14,579 nucleotides of DNA from Acanthaster planci (taxonomy: Eukaryota > Echinodermata > Asteroidea > Valvatida > Acanthasteridae), in contig NW_019091362.1 of assembly GCF_001949145.1 (NCBI RefSeq), positions 10,111,972 to 10,126,550 of the forward strand. The letters run 5' to 3'. Of this stretch, positions 1-8,600 are shown piece after piece; position 1 is the first letter of the stretch, and the number at the start of each line of letters is the position of its first letter. A program made the translations under genes and the position numbers. The notes beneath the pieces were generated by a model. That model was not told where the DNA came from. It searched no databases and worked only from the letters and a program-made list of their open reading frames with translations.

Positions 1-868
1 TCTAAGGAAACCTGTACCGCGGAACCGCTGTTGTAATAATCGGCAACCTGAGGTGAAAAAGAATCAAGATTGCGTAGTTTTGCATGAGTATTTAATAACG
101 TCATACCCAATACTTTCACAAGAAAACTTTTAATTGGGGAAAATTTACCAACGGGCAAGAGGACTACTTTAACAATATCTTCCTAAATTATACACGAAAG
201 CTGAAGCTAGAAAAGCTTACATTTTTAAAGTTCTGGCTTCTGGCGGGAGATTCAATGGCAATGTGTAACTGGTGGTGACGGTAGCCAGTTTATTGCCAAT
301 GTTGAGTACATCTCATCAGACCCTCTTGCGAGTGGGTGATCAACCACGAAACAAGACTAGGCCTAAGTGAGCCTGTTGTGGCAACAACCCCTTCCAACCA
401 AACCCCTCCCCTTTCAGCCCGGGACCAGTCACTGTGGGGTAACTGAAGTAAACTTTTTTTTGGGGGGGAGGGGGCAGATGACATGCGGCTTGTGAGAACG
501 TGGCCTGCTGTGTTCGGCTTGTGAGAACGTGGCCTGCTGTGTTCGGCTTGTGAGAACGTGGCCTGCTGTGTTCGGCTTGTGAGAACGTGGCCTGCTGTGT
601 TCACTACAAAAGTCCATACGGTGCATGAACTCATCAGTAAAGCAGACGCTTGCTTGCAGGTAATGTTGTTTTGGAGCCGTGGTCTCCATTGAGTAAGTAA
701 TGACATTCATATTACGGTACACCCAGGGCGGCACAGACCCCCCCCCCCGGTAGCCGCTTAGATGCTAGAGGAAAAACAGACATTCAATCAAGCATCAGCA
801 ATTTGACATGAATTAAATATCAGCTGAACTCGCGGGCTTGCTTCTGAGGGTGATCACAGTAAACTCAC
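1..868. other. Presumed intron 1 of the thioredoxin-like gene
   Basis: The stretch begins with the donor GTGAGT on the minus strand and runs off the left edge. It contains the 29-bp minisatellite (486-601), a T9G7AG5 run (about 453-475), a C10 run (about 739-748) and one TAGGCCTA word (about 349). I looked for a continuing thioredoxin-fold exon on the minus strand and found none. Confidence 0.45.
486..601. repeat. Minisatellite, four identical 29-bp units
   Basis: Units occupy 486-514, 515-543, 544-572 and 573-601. Each begins CGGCTTGTGAGAACGTGG and ends CCTGCTGTGTT, with no differences between units. There are no spacers, so this is not a CRISPR array. Perfect identity implies recent expansion. 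On the minus strand the unit contains no stop in any frame. Confidence 0.95.
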
Positions 869-1072
869 CTTCTTAAATGCGGGCCAGGCTTGCTTGCTCT
901 CCGGGCATATCAGGTCGACAAACACGGTAACTTCGACGGGGGCATTGCAGTTATTGCCGAGTGGATAGACGAATCCCCTCGGCGGTCGGTGGGGTATGGG
1001 GTTTTGTCCGACACCGCTCCAAACTCGAGCCAACACCACAACCACCGCACACAACACCACCGCGTACTTCAT
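869..1072 (-). CDS. First coding exon of a secreted DsbA/thioredoxin-fold-like protein (partial)
   Basis: The exon has 68 codons from ATG 1072-1070 to AAG before donor GTGAGT (868-863), phase 0. Residues 1 to about 20 (MKYAVVLCAVVVVLARVWSG) are a signal peptide: one Lys, then a Val/Ala-rich core. After a Pro/Asn linker comes NAPVEVTVFVDLICPESK (43-60), then QAWPAFKK. This looks like the beta1 strand and active-site turn of a DsbA-like (thioredoxin fold) domain, as in secreted invertebrate and plant proteins with CPDSK..WP at this point. The usual CxxC is CPES (Cys56..Ser59), a CxxS form. The family would be a single-domain secretory-pathway protein of about 200-220 residues, so later exons are missing; none is recognisable in 1-868. 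The start has A at -3. Function is not established. Confidence 0.65.
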
Positions 1073-1077
1073 TATCT

Positions 1078-1086
1078 CTACTTCAT
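1078..1086 (-). promoter_or_regulatory. Two-codon upstream ORF (ATG AAG TAG)
   Basis: In the presumed 5' leader of the thioredoxin-like gene, an ATG at 1086-1084 is followed by AAG and TAG. The stop lies 5 nt before the main ATG at 1072. The upstream ATG has a poor context (T at -3), the main ATG a good one (A at -3). Whether the transcript includes this site is not known. Confidence 0.35.
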
Positions 1087-1422
1087 GCACCCGGCGCGAT
1101 GTTCCAGCTGAACACGTTTAGAATGATGTTAAAATTATCTATTTAAGAAGTGTTTACGATTGCCGGTGTTAACTACTTGCTGCCGACGTATATTACATGA
1201 TTTGATCAATCAATTGATTAGATAAATTGTCACCTGGAAGGGTCGAACAACAACAATGTGACGGGCCATTGGATACAATAGCCAAAGTTGCCGTGTCACT
1301 AAAAAAGCCTTTATGACGGTAGAGGTGTATCAAGTCGTCTCCTTTTGATTTACAAATACGGTCAACTTCAAACTTAGTTCCCTATCTCTATGATGTGAAG
1401 CTAACTGATCCCTGTGGAAATT

Positions 1423-1671
1423 CTACACGGGGATTACACGTTCGATCTTCCCTTTCACGGTTACGTTTGGTTTGGTGGAGTCGAACGTACGGCCGTTGAT
1501 CTTTTGGTCACTGTACTTGGTGGTGACTGAAATCAACTCTACATATTTGGGAGTGCTTCCCAGTTTCGCACGCGCCATAAACAAGTACACGTGTACAAGA
1601 ACCGTGCACTGTACGTGCACACTCGTCGAAAGAGGCATAGCACTGGCATAATCTCGGGACTTATTAACCAT
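1423..1671 (-). CDS. Unassigned 82-codon open frame, possible exon
   Basis: The frame opens at ATG 1671-1669 (and stays open upstream to about 1737) and stops at TAG 1425-1423. It is richer in CG dinucleotides and GC than its surroundings. The C-terminal half reads VELISVTTKYSDQKINGRTF then DSTKPNVTVKGK. An AG before TCACCACC (about 1534) could be an acceptor, making it a terminal exon. The GRTFDST...V..VIP pattern recalls the FKBP core very loosely, not enough to name it. It lies between two minus-strand genes with no partner exon seen, and chance openness is quite possible. Confidence 0.2.
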   Translation of the reverse strand: MVNKSRDYASAMPLSTSVHVQCTVLVHVYLFMARAKLGSTPKYVELISVTTKYSDQKINGRTFDSTKPNVTVKGKIERVIPV

Positions 1672-1934
1672 CGACCCGTGAAAACAATAATTATGCCAGT
1701 TCGAACGTTTTACAGACGTTGAGTGTGCAAGCGACACACTCCATTATAATGCAGGTACAATATACTGGTACATAGGCCCTACAATAATGCGCTCCACCTT
1801 CCATTGACTTTTCAATGATCTTAAAAGACATCTAATATCACTTGTCTTAAACTGCCTACCCTCGCACATAAGGGAGACAAAACATCCATTAAAAAGCTGC
1901 AAATAAATCAAACAAACCAAGTATCATTCCTGGC

Positions 1935-2591
1935 AAACAGCTTGCTTTACGTTTAATTCTGTCTCTACAAGAACAGGAGCAGTGGAACACATATGCATGT
2001 CTACAATACAAATGTACACAAAACTCAAAGGACAGGGAAGGTGTAAGCAATATCAGTTCTCTGGTGTACCCGGGAACTGGTGTTAGAAAACCAGACACTG
2101 TCCTCCCAAGAAAAAAATGCTGTCATTTCCATAAAACTGTCACATTCATTTTGCTTTTTTGAACATTTTAGACCTTCAGTGGACAGCCGCAGACTACGAA
2201 AAGGCCACTGGAAAAAACGTGATAAAAATGTGTTGTCAGAAAAATTCCAATCAAATTTCAAAGTTGCAAGTTCTGGAAAAACCTAGAGCTTGGAGTCTTC
2301 CAAAAAAAAATGAAGGGTCTGAAAATATCCTCCGAACTGGCTGCCCATAGTGTCGCCATCTTCATAAACTGACCAACTGCACATGCTGATGTTGCAATAT
2401 TTTTTTCTCACGACAGTCATTTCAAACATAAGATGTTGCACGTTACCACCAAAACAAGTGACATTTCTGCCTCATTTTTCCCTCTTAAAATTCCACCCCA
2501 ACAACTTGCTGGTAGGCTAGAGTGGCTTCCCTGGAAGCGGACACAATAGTCAATGACTCTAATCAAATCGGCATGGGAAGAGAAAGCGGGA
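1935..2591 (-). other. mcrs1: Putative MCRS1 3' untranslated region
   Basis: Between the TGA and 1423 the only minus-strand ATTAAA/AATAAA-type word I find is ATTAAA at 1957-1952. It is followed about 30-45 nt later by a GTTTGTTTG/TTTATTT T/GT-rich stretch (about 1920-1900), a plausible cleavage context. That would give a 3'UTR of about 650 nt. No other coding potential is seen here. Confidence 0.4.
1952..1957 (-). terminator. Possible poly(A) signal ATTAAA for MCRS1
   Basis: The plus strand reads TTTAAT, so the minus strand is ATTAAA, the commonest variant poly(A) hexamer. A downstream minus-strand GTTTGTTTGATTTATTTG provides a GU/U-rich element. No transcript evidence is available, and unseen variant hexamers could be used instead. 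Confidence 0.4.
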
Positions 2592-2675
2592 TCAGGCACT
2601 TCCTTTGATGGATTCATTTTTGAAGGCGTTGATCAGCTCCTGGTTGATCAGGAAGATGAATCGCAGACCAGCAAT
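2592..2675 (-). CDS. mcrs1: MCRS1 coding exon 12, C-terminus and stop (residues 471-497)
   Basis: The acceptor is TTTTTTATCACAG. The exon reads IAGLRFIFLINQELINAF, matching vertebrate IASLRFVFLINQDLIALI, and completes the last FHA strand. It then diverges (KNESIKGSA) and stops at TGA 2594-2592. The vertebrate tail (about RAEAAKITPQ) is not conserved. Confidence 0.95.
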   Translation of the reverse strand: MAGLRFIFLINQELINAFKNESIKGSA

Positions 2676-5600
2676 CTGTGATAAAAAAGAAATAAATTTT
2701 AAATGATTAGAAGGAAACCGGAAGACAAAATCAGGAACAAGGCAAAATGTCTTTGGTGTTGCAGGCGAAAAACCTCAAATTTGAGTTTGGATTTCCTTCA
2801 GTGTTTTCTGTGGAAGTTAAATTCACTCAAGTTGACAAGCAAGTTGTAGAGATTATGATGATAATGATCAGGAAAAAAAAGGAAATCTGTTATCTTAGTC
2901 AAACTCTTAGCCTAACAGTGCACTGATTAGATATACAGCGTGCCGAGAAAGTGTACTGTACACATATAAACAAGGAAACAGTCAAGTACAGTTTGAAAGA
3001 AACAACGGCAATATACAATTCTTTTAAGTCCACACTATTTCTATGGAACAAAAACGCTATGGCAGTGTATATCATGGGAACAGTTATTATCAAAGAAAGA
3101 GAAAATATGCTTCAGGGATCATTGGCTCAACTAGGGTCAAAATTGCACTTGGGACCTCAGGTTTGGAAGGGGGGCACTCAATGGATTCACTTGCAGTTTC
3201 AAACAATACAATGTCTTTTGGGAAGGGGTGCTGAACTCTATCAAGCTCTTGATCCAACTTTGGGGGAACAAAAGTCACAAACAGGCCACTCGCCCATTGG
3301 TGTCACAAAGAAGCGGGGCAACGGTTGCGCTTCCAATTCCTCCCCCCCCCCGAAAAAAGTGACACAGATAAATGAGGGTAAAGAGGAAAAGACAAAGAAA
3401 TGAAAATGAGGAAAAAGGGGATAAAAATAACAAATCTGAAAAACCCTCAGAATTGACCCATTCCACCGTTCATGTTTTTTCCAGTTTGCCGCTGAGTCCT
3501 TCCCTCCCACCCTCGACAAAAGGCCCGGCGACGCCCACATCCCTCACCTCCACCACCGAGTTGTTGTTGAGCTTGCTCTTCATCCCTTTGATGATGGCCT
3601 TGCCGTCCACGTGGATAGCCCGCTTGCCCTCGTTGGCCACGTAGAACTCCCCGTTGTTCCGGAGCTTGATCAGGCCCTGGCGCCGCGACACCTTCCAGGC
3701 TGGCCCTTCCAATGACAGGTCCACATCCACTGTGGAGTCTGACGTGGAACGGCCGATGGTGATCTGTCAACAGAGTGTTGTGCACGGTAAAAATGACCAA
3801 AGAACAGAATTTGAACTTGATAAAACTGGCTCGCTTTATTTGTTTACATAAGTCTTCTACTGACAGTATTTATATTTAACTTCTGTATTACGTACACAAA
3901 CCCTATTGATTTTTTTTTTTTAAGTCTAAATCTCAAAATAAATATTTTATGCGGGTAAATGACATTTCAAACAACAGGTTGGCTTCAGAAAAATTTAAGC
4001 CTCTATGCAATTGAAATTGCAGTTTTTGAATGAAAAAAAATATGGGGTCTTGTCCCAAGAGCTAATCAAGACCGTTTTGCAACATCCTTCGAAAAAGTGT
4101 TAGAAATGGTATTGGGAACCAGGACACATGCAGTACATAAATACATAATCAAACTGTGCTCCAACCTAATAAAATGAGTTGCCAGTCACCACAGCCACTT
4201 TTGAGTTAATGGCCTTTAAAACAAACATGCAGGATATTAAATCAACAGGAAAACAAACAGTTCTGATTTTAATTAGGGCTGTGCCGAATATCCGAATAAC
4301 TGAATATTTGAATATTATTTTTCAAAGTTGAATATTCAAATGCAAAATTTATGAAAAGGGAATATTTTCTTTTGTTTTTAATGAGAAAAATTGCACTGTG
4401 GAGGCTTGTTTCAAGCAGATTCAAATGAAAAGCGTCAGAAATCTTACAACAATTGAAAAAACACTCCTAGATGTAAAAAGCTTTTATATTGATCATAATG
4501 TATAATTGTGTGCGTTATTGCAACTGATTTTGTATATGGTTTGTTCCTCAACAAGCTACCGGTCGGTATGACTGAATATTCAGATATTCGATCAAATTGA
4601 AGGTCAAATATTTGCATAGTGAATAATTTGAATTGACTCAGCCCTAATTTTAATCAAGATGCAAAACTGAGTTAAACATCAAAACATTAAGCTCAGTTTG
4701 CTCTTCCTTTTAGACTGGAAACTTAGGCAAAATTACTGAATGGCTTAGAGACTAATTTTGTGGGGATCTGGTCTCAATCAAGACATGTGTTCCACTGGAG
4801 TCACTGACCTCATTTGACCTCATGAGATATCTGACCAGACGACCCCTGAGCACGGCTAATGTCTGATTATCAAATGCTGGTGATGTCATTCCTGCAAGAG
4901 AACATGGGGCAAAACCAAACATACTACAGGTGAGCAAATACACTGGGAGATTAAAGATACGCCATACGCACGCCCCCTAAAAAAAAAAAGATCAAAATTT
5001 CCAAGTTATTCATAACTGACGAAAGTACCATTTTGAAAACTTCTCAAAGTGCCAATGATTCTATGGCTTTGTCCGAACTGGTTTCCAGACCTACGGCTAT
5101 GCCTGCTGTCAGAGCGACCATGCATATTGTCAACGGAGTGAAGACGTACATGTAGACCTAGTTCTAGAACAACTGATTTGGATACAGCCTACGACTGTGT
5201 CTGAAAGTTGTGACTGCGGCTGACATGTGCATGTTTGCCTATGGGAGCTGGTGACTAGCAGCTGTCACTTGTCATGGATGCCTGCACTGCTGCCAGCCGC
5301 AGCCGAGACTTTAGGACACAGTGACATGAATGTGGCTGTGCTCACAGACTCAAACACAAACCCTACCCGTGACACTATCCACCAGGTACTGCCACTTGAC
5401 AATCTCATTCTCCAGGTTTCGGATTTCCCGCTTCTGCCTCCGATCAAACACCGACAACTCTGAAAAAGGAGACCGATAAATAGCCCAATGTATCAGCCCA
5501 CTGCCATCCTGTCATAAGTTAGGCTTATAATTCAGATATGCCTCATTTAGGAACTACAATGAATAAGAAAGTACAATGTAAATCCTGTTCCACCATCACC

Positions 5601-8600
5601 TCATCTTTCTGAGGTACTATCTGCCCACTACATAGATCTATGAATATTTGAAACAGCAGCACACGTGTACAACACATCACTTTGCTCAGCAATCATTTTC
5701 CTAGTTAACCTATTTCTATGATTTTTATTTAAATTTTTTTTTTTCGGGGGCTTATCATCGTTACTCAAATCTGAATTGCCAAGGACACTGCTGCAATGCA
5801 GTCAAGCTGAAGGCATTTTGAGGTGCCTTGGGCAATAAGCCATTTGTGAGTTAAATTTGAATAAAATCTGGTACACTGAGTTATCTGATTGCACATATGC
5901 ATAACAATTTGAATTCCCCAGACTAAAGACACTGTTGCTATACCTTGTGATTCGGGGCAAGCTTTTACATAGCGACCACCATCTCTGGAATGGACTGGTT
6001 CCTTTGTGCCTTTCTTATCCATTACGGACAGTGTATTGTTGCAAGGCATCTCTTATGTAACTAAGCAAAAGCTTGCCCCAAATCATGAGGTATAGCAACA
6101 GTGGTTTTAGTATGGAGAATAAAGAACTCGGTGTACCAGATTTTATTCAAATTTAACTCGCAAAAAGCTTATTTGAGGTGCCTTGGCATTTAGATGTGCC
6201 TTGAGCATTTTGAGGGGCCTCAGGTATTTTGAGTTGCCTTGGGCAATCGCCAAATGACCCATATGGGACCACAGAACAAGGCCAGAGAAGGAAAGTAATG
6301 GTTAATCTTATACATTTTCTTTTGAGGCAAATTTTTGGAGCTTGTATTGGACACCAAACCTAGCTGAGCATGGAACAATGCTAGTTGTGAAGAACTTTTG
6401 GACACTGTGGGTTTTTTCAAGATTTCATCTTGGGACCTTTTTTTGTAATCAAGCACATTATTTCCCAATTGGCTTCACTCCCCTCACAAGTCAGCCACAC
6501 TGAATGAAAAGTGAGGTTGACTTTCTTATTTTGGGAACCTAAGAATAAAAATTAAAGCAAAAAACCCAGATTCATTTCATTTACGACGGTGGATGATTAG
6601 GAATATGTGATTTACCATGTCTCACTGTTTTAAGCAACATTTAAAAAAAAATGAAAGTGAAGCATGGAACCCAAAATAGTCTGGCACTGCCCCATTTAAC
6701 AAATTACACTGAATGTGATAGAATAAGGGAACAAGATTTTTAAAATGGCTTCTTGTGAATAAGGTCTATTGTAAACTGCCTGGCTAAATGTAAAGATTTA
6801 CCCAGGATACGAAAAACATGCCGAGGAAACACCTCACTTGCCTAATCATCCTGTAATGCATATTATTTGTTTCTGTAGTTTCCTTTCCGATGCCTTAAGG
6901 GGAGGTGTGTTTGTGTATACAGGGGCATTTGTTAATGGCATACGTTCTAGATGAATTAGCCCCTTGCTATTAACCCAAAGAGCATGAAAAGGAACCCTGT
7001 GGAAGTAATTCTTACCATGTTCAAGAATGTCATCTCTCTGATCCCTATACACAAAAAACACAAGTAGGGAAATGGTTTAGGAACCATACTGGTCTGTGCT
7101 GTACACTGCTGAGTAGTTACCTCAAAAGTCTAGGTCTTTCCACCAAACAACTCTTTTTTTTTTCAATTTGAAAGCTCAAAACTCTATTTTGCACTTGGAA
7201 ATGTCTGCTTCTCTAAATGCCAATGAAAAATACCTGAACAAAGCCCCCCCCACTCATTAAGGAGAAAGAAATTTAGGAGAGCAAATTATCATCATATCCA
7301 GCAGCTTTTTTTGGGGGGGGGATATAAATCAATGCAGTATTGAGGTTTTCTCATTGGGATGACATCACAGTTTTACTTATGAATATGGAAATTCGAATTA
7401 GCATAAATACCAAGCTGGCACCAAAACCTTTTAAAATAGCAAAAATGAAGATTGATTATAATGTTCATTAAATGACAAAGGTGCATTTTCAACAGCTGTG
7501 GGAAACAAATGGCTTTGCATAGACCCTTTCAGTATTCTGGAAAGTTCCAAGAACTTACTGGAGTTGGGTATCGTCCAGCATATCTTCAGCATCTGAGAAG
7601 TTGAGCACGTGATCACCCCTCGGCATTGGCTGAACTGCAAGAACAAATTACAAAGCTTTCAAGAGAGGAAACTACAAGTGTACTTCATTAAAACTGGCCA
7701 GCCATCCCTTCTGAGCTTGGCGGTGAGGCAGTTAAGATATTGGCACCCATAAAGCAAGAGATTGCATGTTGAAGTCCAAACAGAATTTTTACGAGCTATC
7801 TAAGAGCTGTGAGTGATTACGTTGGTAATGTTACATCAGTCAAGTTGTCTTTAAAATAAGCCAACTTGTCAGCTGGGATTGAAAATAATGTAACAACAAA
7901 GATGGCAGCTCCAAATCAACATTTTATCACTGTAAAGCAAGTACACTTTGCTGCTGGTGTAAACTGATCTATTAGGAATATACATTAAGATCAATGTAAG
8001 CAGAAAGTTCACTATAGGCTGTGCTCTTGTCACTGGTTAGGCTTAAAAGTTGCTTCTCAGGTATCTTTTGTATCAAAAAGTTCAACTTTGTGACAAGTCA
8101 GATGTGAAGAAATACATGTTAGAAATTAGAGGATCGTTTATTCGTTCCTGTTTTCAGAAGCAGAAAGTAAAAACGGTGGATGACAAAAATGCTGCTTTAT
8201 ATCAGCTGATTGGTCAGGCAGCTGATATTAACCCAGTGACCACCCAATAGGAGCGAGACACGCAAACATCTGCCAATATGGATGACTGTTTGGCTCACCT
8301 GATTGGTCAGGCAGGAGGTGGTACTGCTTCATGAGCAGCCAGTGAGTGTAGAGAGCTTTGGCCGTTCTGGCCGGATGGAAGGATGTGGGGCTCTTGGTAA
8401 TTAATTCTTGAAACGTCTCAACAGTTGGTTGACTAGTCTGTTGAGAAAAAAAAAGAAAAAAAAGTGCTACTAGGATCACACAGAGATGTAGGATGCTAAA
8501 ACGGCTTCTACTGATTGACCAGACCCACACTTTTATGCAAAATTGTTGACACACATGGTTCTTGATACTTTGGGAAAAAACCTCGACGTCATTACAATGC

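Larger units (their letters stand above)
1073..1934. other. Intergenic region between the thioredoxin-like gene and MCRS1
   Basis: This must contain the promoter and leader of the thioredoxin-like gene (transcribed leftwards), but no TATA box or initiator can be placed with confidence. It holds the unassigned frame at 1423-1671, the palindromes AATCAATTGATT (about 1208) and GTACACGTGTAC (about 1584), and otherwise nothing recognisable. Confidence 0.4.
5460..7015 (-). other. mcrs1: MCRS1 intron 8 (the longest)
   Basis: 1556 bp, GTAAGA...TTTCAG. It holds the inverted repeat (5834-6170) and 19-bp array (5815-5833, 6171-6244) listed separately, plus a T11CG5 homopolymer junction (about 5736-5751). 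6260-7015 holds nothing recognisable. Confidence 0.85.

Noticed and set aside
486-601. CRISPR-like direct repeats of 29 bp
   Set aside because: The units are head to tail with no spacers, and the window is animal DNA with introns; it is a minisatellite.
290-734. Two overlapping minus-strand open frames of 138 and 101 codons
   Set aside because: Their openness comes from the stop-free minisatellite unit read in different frames; one begins at a non-ATG codon and neither resembles a protein family.
2951-3403. 150-codon plus-strand open frame
   Set aside because: It lies antisense within MCRS1 intron 11, has no recognisable domain, and ends in low-complexity Lys/Glu and Pro runs over homopolymer DNA.
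3447-3851. Other open frames overlapping the FHA exon on both strands
   Set aside because: They are shadows of the GC-rich exon 11 (3548-3763); only one minus-strand frame matches MCRS1.
5765-6049. 94-codon minus-strand frame across the inverted repeat
   Set aside because: It runs through the repeat arms and loop without any transposase-like motif; it is chance openness.
8050-8250. 66-codon plus-strand frame in intron 6
   Set aside because: No homology is recognised and it overlaps the short direct repeat; it is intronic and antisense.
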